From assembly GCA_028564705.1 (NCBI GenBank), contig JAPXFQ010002761.1, positions 126,501 through 190,500 on the forward strand: a stretch of 64,000 nt of DNA, in the 5' to 3' direction. The notes under the pieces were generated by a model. The model made no database searches. It saw nothing but the letters and a program-made list of their open reading frames with translations, and was not told the origin of the DNA. Positions 34,301 to 44,900 of this stretch are shown one piece after another; position 1 is the first letter of the stretch, and each line of letters opens with the position of its first letter. A program made the position numbers and the translations under genes. This DNA comes from Apricaphanius iberus. Lineage: Eukaryota > Chordata > Actinopteri > Cyprinodontiformes > Aphaniidae.

Positions 34301-37300
34301 GGTGTATTCAGGCCAAAGGTCTAAAATGTAATCTTCTCTAAGGGCTGCCATCTTGGAATCATGTGAGCGGAGACTGCCTTTTGATTGGTCACTTAAGTAT
34401 TTGGGCTCACAGAGCGCGCACACTGCAAGTTTTTAGCCTTGTAAGGTGAAAAATATCGAACCTGTTTGATTTTCTTCTCAACGCCTCATGAGGCAGAACA
34501 TCGATCGAATCGATCTGATCAAACGGCCGGGAATGACCGTTTACGGCTGGTTTAAGACGCAACTGTAAGAAGTTAACCTCGATTAGCTGCCTTCTGTGTT
34601 TGCAATTAATTGCTTAAGCTTAGTTAAAACATTGGGAGTCTTTTAACTTATATTAATAGGTGTAGTGCAATAACCTTAACCCTATATTAGGAAAACAGTT
34701 TATTTGTCTGACTTCCTGGTCAGGAGAAGCAGATTAAAGAATCTTGTAAACCAGCGTTCCCTGATTTCCTCTCAGCTCTAAATCGTTTGACTTTCAGTTG
34801 AACCAGTAGGATTATTGAAGTCTGCTGACCTTAATGCTCATTTACGTAAAACAAAGATCACATTTTATTTGGAAAAGGCTGCAGCCTGACCAATGAGAAC
34901 AGCCCATTGAACAAGGAAGAAATAAATGTTAATTATTCCATTCTCTTAGCCTTAAAAATGTGCTGTGGAGGAAAGAAGTGTCAGACTTTGTGAACAGACC
35001 CAGATATTCTGTAATTGAACATTCAACTTATGTAATAAAACTGATTTGCATGCATGGAAAGTGCCTTCACACACAGCAGAGGAGTTTTAAAGTGTTAGAG
35101 TAGAACAGGCTGTGATTCCAGGTGTATTTTGACCCCAACTCTATGATCTCACAGATCCAGCAGATGAAAACAGAATGTATGATGATGGTTCCACAGAGCA
35201 AGGTATGTTTCTTCAGTTCAGAGATGTTTAGAGTCCAAAGCTCCCCATTAACCTGACCCTTCTGTCTCCTCCTGAACCCCAGAGGAGAGGTGTGGTAAGC
35301 AGCGTATCTCCAGCTGTGATTGGCTTCCAGGCACAGCTGGGACGTCCGTGTCCCAGAACGGGAAGGTCCGTGTGGAGAACGTGACAGAGTCCTGCCCTTT
35401 CTTCTGGCCGTGGATGGTCAGCCTGCAGTCAAACGGACAGCACTACTGCAGTGGGGCGCTGATCCACCACCGCTGGGTGGTCGCAGCCAAACACTGCAGC
35501 GTCAGGTGAAGCTTCTGACCTCCACCCTCCTCAGGTAGCCTTTACCTCCATCACAGCAGCCACTCAGATCGTACCGTCTTCCCAACAGTGCTAAAGATGA
35601 TGTGGTTGTTCTTGGAGTCCACGATCTTGGCCAGAAGTCGGCACAAACCATCCTGGTGGACGAGGTCTTCAGCCCCATGCATGATGCCGGTTTCCCTCCC
35701 CGGGCGGACCTGTCGCTGCTGCGCCTCAGTGTCGCTGCCAGGTTTGGTAAGAAGCAGCAGAAGGTCCAAACCTATTATCAGCAGGACTTTGTTTGGGTGG
35801 ATTTCACTTTAGATGTTCAGAACCAGCAAGGCTGCTGGTTCCTGGCCTCTTTGCAGGAAAGTCCGGAAAAGTAACCCAGTCTGAAGACGAACCAAAATCT
35901 CTGATCCAGTTTCCTGGAGAAGCTGCTGAAACACGACCACCACCGTGGTTCAGACTGGAGATTCTGCTCTTCAGACAGCAAATGTGTTCAAATGTCCCTG
36001 GTTCTGTCTTAAGGTCCAAAAGTGTCTCCGATATGCATTCCTGAGGAAGATGAGGAACTGGACGACACCTGGTCCTGTTTCACAGCTGGATGGGGAAAGA
36101 GTGAGGCGACAGGTGAGCTCCACCTCACAGGTATGTAGAGACGGCTGTTTTTGAGCTCCAGAATGTTTCTGGATGTACCACTCCAGCCCTCACCGGGGGT
36201 TTGATAGACAATGACTCAGGGAACTAGTTCCTGGATACAAACTGGTCCTTAAGGGGGAAATGTTTTTTTTTTCTAACCTGGACCTTATTTTTAGCATTTA
36301 TTACATTAATTTATTCATTTTGTTCGTTCAGAGATGATCTTCTGCATACCTTGGATGGAACCAGTGGTTATGAGTTCCTGTTAGTCCGCCCATTCTCTCT
36401 GACCTCTGGCATCAAGAAGCCATTTTCCCCACATAACTGCTGCCATTGCCTTCTGGATATTTTCCCTTTTTTCAGACCATTCTCTGTTAACCCAGAGATG
36501 GTTGTGGGTGAAAATCCCAGTAGATCAGCACTTTCTGAAATCCTCAGACAAACAGCGATGCCACAGTTCTTCCTCATTCCGATGCTCAGTTGAACTGCAG
36601 CTGGTCGTCTTCACCATGTCTACATTCAGATGCTGCCACCTGATTGGCTGGTTTGAAATTTGTGTTGAGCAGTTAGTGTACCTAATAAAGTGGCCAGTGA
36701 GTATTTATATAATGGTAGTCGATCAACTTTCTACAACCTACAGTCTACAGCTGGGATGGAGGACGGCTGATAGTGGAAGATGGAATCAGTTACATTAAAA
36801 AGCCTGAAAAACACCCAGAAGCTAATAGCTTAGCATCTTTGAGACGTTCTGAGCTAAAAGGGAGAATATCAGTAATTAACTAAACCTGGTTAAATGAAGG
36901 AGTTATGGGGCAGATAATTCCTTATTACAGGCAGTAAATCTGCTGCTCTGATTGGCTCCCATTATATGGATATACGCTGATCAGACTGGATAGAAACGTC
37001 TCCTGAAGGACTCCAAGTGGCTCCTAACATGTCTGGATGAGTAAATGAAGATATTAGAAAATGAACTTTCTCTTTTAGAGCTGGGAACACCTGTGAGTCT
37101 CCAGTAGATTTAATTGGAAGAGGAAAATCTGGGTTTCCCTTCTTGACTCCTAGCTGGAGGATGATCTTGTTCCAGTACCAGACATTCAGTCCTTCCAGAG
37201 TTCTGGGTTTGTCTCGGGTCGACTGGCTTGGTTCTGTATTGAGTAGAAGCTCCTCTTCCAGTCGATCAAAATCTAGAGCTTCACTTTTCATCTGGGCTGC

Positions 37301-37922
37301 TTCTTCTCCTCCTGCCTCCAGGTCTTGAAGGAGAAATTAACCCTGACCTGATCTGGTTTGGTCAACAGTATTACCAATATTAATGAATAAAGCATCTGTT
37401 GTTCCTAAAGGAACCGAACGATCCAGTCAGGTTGATGCTTGAGTTCAGAGTTGAACTAATTCCTGATCTACTCTGCTCCTTGGTTGTTGGCCCCATCCCT
37501 TCTGATGAACCATGACCTTTTCCTTCCGTTTCCTTGTGTTCCACAGAGAATCTAAATCCTAATCGTCTGCACCATGCTGGACTCACCCTGGTCAACCAAA
37601 CCTCCTGCATTCACAAGTGGACAGACTTCATTAGTGAGGATCATATCTGTTCCCATCCTGCAGGCTCTGCTTCCTGCATGGTAACTCCTACGATGCAGAA
37701 TGACCCCCCCCCCCCCCCCAAACACTCCTGACACCTACATGAACCTTTGTCCTCTTTCTGCAGGGAGACTCTGGAGCTCCGCTGTTCTGTCGGAAGCGTG
37801 ACGCCTACTTCCTGTTTGGTGTGGTCACATGGGGCAGCTGGTGGTGCAGTGCAGACAAACCTGCGGTCTTCACTGGACTCTCTGACTACCGCTCATGGAT
37901 CGACGATGTAACGGAACAATAA
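26950..37922 (+). CDS. Secreted serine protease with two S1 (trypsin-like) domains, ovochymase/polyserase-like
   Basis: Complete 13-exon gene, 579 residues: 26950-27031, 28214-28309, 28388-28571, 28648-28723, 28813-29002, 29066-29205, 33803-33953, 35155-35202, 35283-35505, 35589-35746, 36014-36112, 37547-37680, 37764-37922. Phases match throughout and the frame ends at TAA 37920. Order: signal peptide, short N-glycosylation-rich leader, S1 domain 1 (IIGG start, full triad, Asp189 = trypsin-like), acidic linker, S1 domain 2 (triad present, unusual pocket). No transmembrane segment, CUB or LDLa module is visible. Fish ovochymases usually have CUB domains between proteases, so the name is provisional. 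The role is probably extracellular proteolysis; substrate unknown. A secreted protease is suggested by the two Met starts, the second (26977) giving a textbook signal peptide. Confidence 0.88.
27848..27918. repeat. 17-bp tandem repeat (AGGCCGGTACCAGTACC)
   Basis: About four copies of AGGCCGGTACCAGTACY in the first protease intron. Each unit holds the palindrome GGTACC, and GTACCAGTAC is nearly self-complementary. Confidence 0.85.
28388..33953 (+). CDS. Protease S1 domain 1 (trypsin-like, intact triad)
   Basis: Exons 28388-28571, 28648-28723, 28813-29002, 29066-29205, 33803-33953. Activation site [19 protein letters not shown]. His57 in VLSAAHCF, Asp102 in ENDVALLKL, Ser195 in GDSGGPL. The residues before Ser195 are DACQ, so position 189 is Asp and cleavage after Arg/Lys is expected. 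[18 protein letters not shown] supports an open pocket (Gly216, Gly226). A 4.6 kb intron splits DACQ from GDSGG. Confidence 0.92.
29640..29935 (+). pseudogene. LINE endonuclease N-terminal fragment
   Basis: Codes [20 protein letters not shown], then [20 protein letters not shown] and GYNMFYVNR. This matches the start of APE-type LINE endonuclease (xNIRSL..K, SETWL, GY..YR.DR). It lies in the 29206-33802 protease intron. Confidence 0.65.
29940..32700. other. Protease intron; nothing recognised
   Basis: AT-rich intron sequence. Small open frames on both strands (for example around 31139-31632) carry no recognised motif. No RNA genes seen. Confidence 0.5.
32760..33470 (+). pseudogene. Rearranged L2-type LINE reverse-transcriptase remnant
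   Basis: 32810-32990 reads [14 protein letters not shown], then [17 protein letters not shown], which belongs after the catalytic YADD in an L2 RT. It is followed, not preceded, by 33035-33290, which reads [20 protein letters not shown], then [12 protein letters not shown] and, in another frame, YADDFQIF. The pieces are in reversed order, with stops and frameshifts, in the 29206-33802 protease intron. Confidence 0.7.
34001..34534. mobile_element. Long-armed foldback element, copy 2
   Basis: Left arm ~34001-34215 (TTCCCGGCCGTTTGATCAGA, GGTGAGTTTTCTGCCTCATG, CCAAGATGGCAGCC) is complementary to the right arm ~34335-34534 (GGCTGCCATCTTGGAATC, CATGAGGCAGAA, CTGATCAAACGGCCGGGAA). The loop is ~120 bp. 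It shares blocks with the element at 403-1540. It starts ~47 bp after the donor of the protease exon ending 33953. Confidence 0.8.
34560..35154. other. Protease intron remainder; nothing recognised
   Basis: About 600 bp of AT-rich sequence up to the ACAG acceptor of the linker exon. No feature recognised. Confidence 0.6.
35155..35202 (+). CDS. Protease linker exon
   Basis: A 48-nt exon, phase 1-1, coding an acidic linker ([16 protein letters not shown]) between the two S1 domains. It is supported by ACAG|AT and CAAG|GTATG sites and by frame continuity; no domain recognised. Confidence 0.7.
35283..37922 (+). CDS. Protease S1 domain 2 (divergent, triad present)
   Basis: Exons 35283-35505, 35589-35746, 36014-36112, 37547-37680, 37764-37922. 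His57 lies in VVAAKHCS (Lys replaces the usual Ala56), Asp102 in ADLSLLRL, Ser195 in [10 protein letters not shown]. By alignment to WPW the activation site is R|VENV instead of R|IVGG. Position 189 is Ala, 226 is Ala (KPAVFT), 214 is Thr (VVTWGS) and 197 is Ala. These changes argue against trypsin specificity; the domain may be weakly active, chymotrypsin/elastase-like or regulatory. It ends WIDDVTEQ. Confidence 0.88.
36330..36708. mobile_element. Common fish dispersed repeat (ends AATAAAGTGGCCAGTGAG)
   Basis: Contains TTTTCAGACCATTCTCTGTT, GAAAATCCCAGTAGATCAGC and GTGTACCTAATAAAGTGGCC. These blocks recur, as I recall, in non-autonomous DNA elements of many fish genomes. It lies in the 36113-37546 protease intron; the class is uncertain. 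Confidence 0.55.
36732..37060 (+). repeat. Unnamed dispersed repeat, copy A
   Basis: CAGCTGGGATGGAGGA... AAATGAAGGAGTTA... GGCAGATAATT... CCTGAAGGACTCC(A)AGTGGCTCC... GGAGTAAATGAA is shared, in order and orientation, with about 58998-59326. A short piece (CTGATCAGACTGGATATCAA, CTCCTGAAGGACT) recurs at ~50030-50072. I do not recognise the family. Confidence 0.65.
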
Positions 37923-37923
37923 A
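37918..37923 (+). terminator. AATAAA overlapping the protease stop codon
   Basis: The frame ends GAA CAA TAA A, so the TAA at 37920-37922 lies inside AATAAA (37918-37923). It is the only canonical hexamer before the convergent stabilin gene's 3' end, and implies a 3' UTR of only some tens of bases. Confidence 0.65.
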
Positions 37924-38186
37924 GCTTTTTAAAGGATTAAGGCGATCCACGTTTCATCCACTAATCAGTAGCTATAGAGCCGGGCTCTGCATGAGAACAA
38001 CTGAACCCAGAATAGTTTGGCTGTGAGGCTGCTGCATTGATAAAACCATTTAGAGCAGAACACTGACCCAGCCCACCTGGGCAGTACTTGGTTCTGAAAC
38101 TACTTTTATTGCTCTTTATGTCCACTTAATGTAAAAAAAAAAAAGAATCAAAAGGATTTGACTAATTTCTCAGATCAGCTTGATAC

Positions 38187-38192
38187 TTTATT
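38187..38192 (-). terminator. Polyadenylation signal for the stabilin gene
   Basis: TTTATT on the plus strand (AATAAA on minus), about 127 bp past the stabilin stop at 38319. The two convergent transcripts would therefore end within about 200-250 bp of each other. Confidence 0.65.
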
Positions 38193-38318
38193 CCTTTTCC
38201 CAGAACTCCAACAGAACCAGAAACACAGATCATTTTGAACTCCTTTATACGACCACCAGTTGGTTCCAGTCCGGTGCTGTTCTGAGTGGTTCTGATCCAG
38301 CAGAGAGGACGTCCAGGT

Positions 38319-41300
38319 TCAGCTGTCCTGCAGCAGGTCGTAGAATCCTCCGTCCACCACCTGGTGTCTGTCCTCTTCCTGCAGAGACGCTTCGGGTTAA
38401 ACTCCAGGGCCCGTATCTCTAAATCATTTTTGTGCAAAAAGTGGCTCCTAGCGGCCAGAAAATTCTCAATCGTGACGTTTTCTTAGAATTTCCCCTAAAA
38501 GTGACATGATAATCCCAATTAATATAAAAGCTATTCCTCAAGATTCCTAGCGCTGAAAAGGGCTCCTCAGGCGAGATCTAAGAGCAGGAAGAGGACTTTT
38601 AGCGGCTTAGTTCCCCTAAGCAGCTGTTTGTAGGATATTTGTTAACAAGCCTTCATAAATAGACCAGCCAGCATCATTAATAGAAGCTGAGCCGTGTTTC
38701 CCTCATTAAGACCACACTGAGCTGTTGCAATTTCTACTTCATTAGGGAAAGCCCCCTGAGATCGGCCATCTTGTTTCCAATGGGATCCATATGGGAGTGA
38801 AAGTAGAAAATATGCCAGCTAGGATATTAATATGAGCAAATAAGACATGAATCGTTATTTGAACACGGTGTAATGAGCTTAAGTTTAACATATTTTAGAT
38901 TCTAATGTTAGGCTATAACCCCTACAACAGCTTACTATTCATTTTCCAGATATTTTCTTGAATGTGTAATATTATTTACAATTACAGTCTGCATAAGATT
39001 AGTGTATAATTATATTTATTGATTTGAGGGTACATCTTTTGCTCATCATCACCAAAAGTTTATTTTTATCAAACTTGTAGGATCAACCAATCACGGCTTT
39101 TGAAATGATGACCCATACCTAGCAACGGGGTCAACCACACCTCCTCACTAAGACGCTGAAAATGTTCTGGAATCACTTCTAAGCTAAAACTCCTGAATTG
39201 TTAGGTTAAGTTAGGAGCTCTCTGAGAGGATAAGAGTCTTTAGGGATATGGGCCCAGATCAGCTGCTAAAATGGATTGCTGTACCTTAACAGATGGCTGT
39301 AGACTTCCTGTGGCACCAGAGGGATTGGACCAGGTTTGTTCTGGATCTCCTGGTTCTGGACCCGCTTCATAAACAGGGTTGGAGATGCTGCGGCTGTAGT
39401 TGGCTGTTTCTGCTGCCGGTTCTTCCTCTTTGTCCTCGTCCTGTAGGAAAAAACACAGCCGGGAGGAATCCAGAGTTTGGTGTTCGGAACCAGTTTAGAT
39501 TTAATTTCTAGTCTCAAAACCTGATTGATTGTTTTAACTGGTTTCAAACTGGGTTAAATCCTCAGGCTCTTTTAAGTCTCCTTTAATCATTTACCCCAAT
39601 TCTACTGAGGTGTTATTAAATAGATTAACTCCAGTGTATATGTTCAAAAAGCCACTAAGAGAAATAACCCTCAGCAATGCTAGACTTTACAAACTGAAGC
39701 TAATCTAAATCTGTTTTACTGTAATTTGGTTCTTTAAAATAAAGACTAAGCTGTGGTTTACTGGGAGAACTGGAAACGGGCACAGTTTAGTTTTATATCT
39801 TATAACTGTAGAAATGGGAAGCAGAAAGTGGAACACATTTAAAGGTACAGTACAAGTTGGGTCAATGTGACCTATAAACATTAAGTAACTTAGTTCCACT
39901 AAGAACAGGAAAAATAATCCATTACTTGGGTCAAAGTAACCTGTGCACCAGGGGGCGCTTTATTTTGTTTGTATTTGACAGTTTAAAAAAAATGGTAACA
40001 GAAATCTGAAGGCTGTCCATCATTTTCACAGATTAGTATTCATATCTCTAACCACTCTGTGCAAATGTTTTAAACTTTACTCATGGAGTCCAGGTAAATA
40101 AATGGATTAAAGAAAAGATTCCCAAACTCTGTATTCAGTGCATCTGTCTGACCAGGATGTGACGGTTAAAACGTTACTTTATGACTTTTATCGCTTAAAT
40201 AGGAGAAATGTTTCCTGATTTTAAAACTTTGGCTGAAGTGGAGCTTAATTCCAGTCTCTAGTTTAGCAGCAGAGCGCAGATTCAGCCTCCAGATCAGCTA
40301 AACCCTACTGCACCGTATGTTTTATGTTCCTAGCGTGATGAAGACGCCTGTAAACTCCTCAAAGTAACGAGTCAACAAAAAGTTCTGAGGACTGATCAAT
40401 GAAACGAGCTACAAGAAGGAACAAGATTCCCAGAAAAAGCAAATCAGACGTACACAATGAATTTAATTCATCTAGGCGTATTCCATGACGCTCGCTAATC
40501 TCTAAAGCCAGGCTTACTTTGACAATCCAGGCTCTGTTTCCCCAGAATCAGTTCCTCTAATGAGGCTAATCCGAAGCCCCGCCCATTCACCATGGCAACA
40601 GATGCTGATGGACCAGGCTAATTATGAGGCTTAGCTTGATGAATCTGATTGGATGGTCCATGTGACGTCACACTGCAGGGCTGGTACCCTGCTGCTGTTC
40701 TATCCATCATCCATAAAGTTATTAAATCATTGTCAGCAGCTGCATTTTTCTTTTGGGTGGCTAAATTATACAATGTAGGTTTTATCTTTTTAATTTCATT
40801 CAATTAGATTTGACTTTTACCATTTTGAAGAACATTACTGTATTTAATCTTTACGTTCTACAAACTTTTCCCACCCATGTCGCTCCTAACCTCAAGCATT
40901 ATTGATTACAAATCACTTTTTGTATAAAATGAAGCCATAAAATCATGATGTTCTGTCTAAATATGTTAAAGTAACCTTATAGTATTTTGCAACTTGCGAC
41001 AAAAAGCACATGTAAATTAAATTACTGCATTAATGTAACTTTACATTTTAAATACTTGAATCTGTTCTTATTTAGTTGATATTTTTCCATCCTTTCATAA
41101 ATCCTGTTTTAACACATTTAACCTGTCAGATATTTTCTGTCATATTCTGGTTTTAATAATTCATAACAGATTCCAGATTATCTTTTCCTCCCCAACCAGC
41201 TAATATGATTTATTAGAAGCGTTTCTCAGCGCTCACTGTGTCACACTCTAAAGCGTCCGTGTAGCAACATTATAACCCAAAGCAGCTGCTGTTCCCCTTA

Positions 41301-41901
41301 TTGGTTATGATGTCATTATGATGCTCATATGCTGCATTAATAAGTCAGACTGGGAGAAGAACGCGCCTCTTTGCTTCTCACTGATCCAGCATCGATTAAC
41401 AGGAGATGATTTTAATGTAGCGCTGATACACATCAACCTGGATGGAATCCACCTGAGCTTCACCTGGAGTGAACTGTTAGGATGATTCACATAAGCCCTG
41501 ATTTTTATTTTTAACTCGCTTCGTGGCACAGTCCTCAGCTGAAGGGATTCTGGGCGTTCCAGTTAATATTTCTGAGAAGTGGCATGTAAACTCTGGAAGG
41601 AAATCTGTAAATCCTAGAGGGTGAACTAGAAGGTGTGGATTAGACCCAAAGGATCAAATAAAAATGAACTGAAAGAGAAAATAACCTGAATGGAAGCAGG
41701 TTAAACAAATGAGATAAAATAAATATATGGATGGCTGATAGTTTTTTGTTTCAGATGAAACCGGCTCACCTTGAAGTAGTGGAACTGGAATGGTTTGCTG
41801 TTGTGGCTATAGAACCGATATCCAACAAAGATGGCTGCCACCACCAGGAGGATCAGAAGAACCACTCCCACTCCCATCCCGGCCTGGTGGGCCGCATGCA
41901 T
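38319..41901 (-). CDS. stab2: stabilin exons: transmembrane segment and cytoplasmic tail
   Basis: Exons 41770-41901, 39285-39440, 38319-38378. The first codes MHAAHQAG then a hydrophobic span ([20 protein letters not shown]) and basic-aromatic [16 protein letters not shown]. The second codes an acidic DEDKEEEP run and [13 protein letters not shown]. The last codes [19 protein letters not shown] then TGA. NPVY is an NPxY endocytic motif and YDLL a YxxPhi-type one, suiting a recycling scavenger receptor. The start of the first exon could be one codon earlier (CAG) as the acceptor has two in-frame AGs. Confidence 0.85.
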
Positions 41902-44900
41902 CTGCTCGGCCAATCAGAACACGGTCACTAATCTGCTGTCTGAACAAAGACGACAGAAAGACGTTACTCACGTCTTGATGAGGAGGAGGAGGAGCTTCGA
42001 GGGGTCCCTGGAGGACATGGATGATCCCATTAGAAGCAGGAATGTCGGAGTCAGTGATGAAGCGGTCATTGATGTAACAGGAAGCCTAAGGAGCAGAAAC
42101 CCAACACGAGATTTTAAACTGCAGCTGAGTCATCACTGAGGACCCCTCGTCCCATCCCGAAGACGATGGAGGTCTCACCAGAGTTGAAGGGTTGAGAAGG
42201 TTGGCGACTCCAAGGACCGTCAGACTACCAACTCGAGTCCTGATCCGACTGTTGTTGGTCAGTTGGCTCAGAGGAAGAGCCCGCCCCTCGGACAGGTGGA
42301 ACTCGATGTCCCGCTGGGACAGGGTCTGTTGGGGGACACAGGTGAGGACACTGGAGCTGTTGGGAGACGTGACGGATTGCTGGGACTCACCAGGTTCTCC
42401 GGCAGGCCGCTGTTCTCTGGTACAAACAGGGTGGACTGGACTTCCAGGTCAGCGAGACTTTTCACAAACCGTTTCCCAGACGCTGACGTTTCGGAGAAGT
42501 TCAGGATTTGCTGAAGAAGACAAACACGATCTTTAATAGCAGAAGTTTGATTTGGGCTGTGAGTAAAGATGCGGTACTCACTATGAGGAAGTTGGAGAAG
42601 GTTGGGGTGGACCTGAGGACCTGCAGCAGGTTTCCTGCACAGATGAAACCGTCTCCGATGTAACCTGGTCTACACTCACACAGAACATCTGCAACAGAGA
42701 GAGAAAGCAATGAAATCTGCTGCAGATTAATTTACCGTCACTGCTGGGGAGAAACCCAGGACTAACTGAATGGACTACATTTCCCAGCAAGCATAGCTGG
42801 TCCCACTGAGAGGAGACCCAGAGGAAGAACCAGGACACGCTGGAGGGACAATGGGCCTCATTTATCAAACTTGCGTAGAAAACGGTGAATAATTTTGGGT
42901 GTATATTCCAAATAGGAAAGACCCAACGTGGGATTTATGAACGTGTCGGATCCGCCCAGATCTGTGCGTAAAGACCTGCGCTTGTTGATAAACGTCACGG
43001 ATGAAACGAGCGTATTTATGAAAGTCACGCCTATAAATATTCACCAACCGCCTCTTCCTCGCCTTGTTTTTGCGACATTACTGAACGGAAGACGACCAAG
43101 ATTGTTAAAAGAGGAACTTCACTAGCAGGAAATCGGTCACAGGCAGACCCAGCTCCATGGTGCGTCTTTGTTATTAGATGCTCCAACAACCTTTATCACC
43201 TAAATCATGACATGCAGTTATTCTTTGTTATATTACACAGCTGGTGGACAGAACAGCCAGTATGGATAGAACCTGCAGTGGGACGGGAATGACACGATGT
43301 CCCCACATCTTATAAAAACATCTGTAAACATACATTGCACATCATGTTGAACATAGAACATTTCTAGATACTTTTTATTAATTTATAATCATATCTGTTA
43401 CATAATGTTTACATAGTAACTGTTTCTCTGCCACTTTAGGTCTATTTAGCTTTTTATTTTTATCTAAGCCACATTATGGAAGAGAGAAATGGTTTTTTTT
43501 TTCATTTTTTTCTGTATGCTGCTGCTATTAGGAAATCAAGAATTTGTGGGAGACTTTAGAGTTTGATATTTTGCACCTCATTTAATTACAGACTATCATA
43601 AAAAAGGGGATCAGCACGCAGATCCGTTCCAAAAATATCGGGCAGCAGAAAACATGGGTAATATTGAAAGGAAGAAAAAAGACGACTCGCACACTAACTG
43701 CAGCAATTAAGGTAGGAACTTTTTAAATCGACTACAATTTGGAGCCCTGTGGTGTGCGAGGCGCCCCCTGTTTTATTTAATATGAAAGACGATGATGACA
43801 TAACCCAAACATAACTTTTAGTAGTACTGCTTTTATTCCTGTTTTTATACCTCAATGCACTTTGTGAATTTTTTGCGCTGCAGCTGTGTCTTAATTTTGT
43901 TTTAATAGTATTCTTGCTTTTACTTTGGAAAGCATCTTGTGCACCATTGTGTGCTGGAAGGTGCTTTACAAATAAATATTGATTGATTGATAACTTCATG
44001 AAATTGCATATTTGTAAGGTGAGAGGTGTAGGCCTAATTTTTCTAAATCTTGAATTTTATGCATGTTTTTTGCGTGTTGCGATGAAGGTTGAAATGGGTG
44101 TAAAATATACGCCACCTCCTGACTTGGTGTTTATTTTTTGCGCATTGTACGCTCACGCCCAGATCGATAAATGCTGAAAAGGGTAAATTTTTTACAGCCT
44201 GATTTGTTCGTACGCGAGTTTGATAAATGAGGACCAATGTCTCTGCTGGCCTGGGAACGCCTTTGGATTCCTCCCGAGGAGCCGGACCAGGTAGATGGGG
44301 AGGGAAGTGTGGGTCCCTCTGCTGCTGCCCCACGACCCGACCGCGGATAGGATGGACAGATGAACAGATGGGTGGATTGGAGGGTTGACATACTTTGTGA
44401 ATAACTCATACTGTAAAGGTTATTCTGGTTTGTCCTTGGCGTTGTGAATCCTGCTTTAGGTGAGACTGTGCATCTGGAAAGTTATGAGCTGCCTCTTGAA
44501 GTCGATTAAAATGCTGCTGCTACAATTATCTAATTAATTACATAAACTTAATAATTATATTAATATTAAAATATTGGTCATAATTATTGGTAAATGGTAA
44601 AATGTTAAATGGTATGCATTTGTATAGCGCTTTTTTAGTGAGTAGACCACAAAGCACAACAGGGTCTCGAAAAGCGCTATATAAATGCAAACCAATATTA
44701 ATTGGAACTCTTTTGTCCAGAATGACCCCCCCCCCCCTCCCACGCATTTCTAAAAGGGGAAGAGAGATCTGTTCCGCCGGAGTTGGAAACCCAGTGTTCC
44801 CAGTAGAACATTCCCCAACTTCTCCATCCGAACCAGTTGGAGAAACAGGAGGTCTGTGTAGCTCCAGAACCCTGCATACTGGGACTGTAGAGCTACAATT

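Noticed and set aside
38131..38143. A12 run as a processed-mRNA poly(A) tail
   Set aside because: It is not preceded by an AATAAA with matching upstream mRNA sequence and shows no target duplication; a simple A-run between converging genes is enough.
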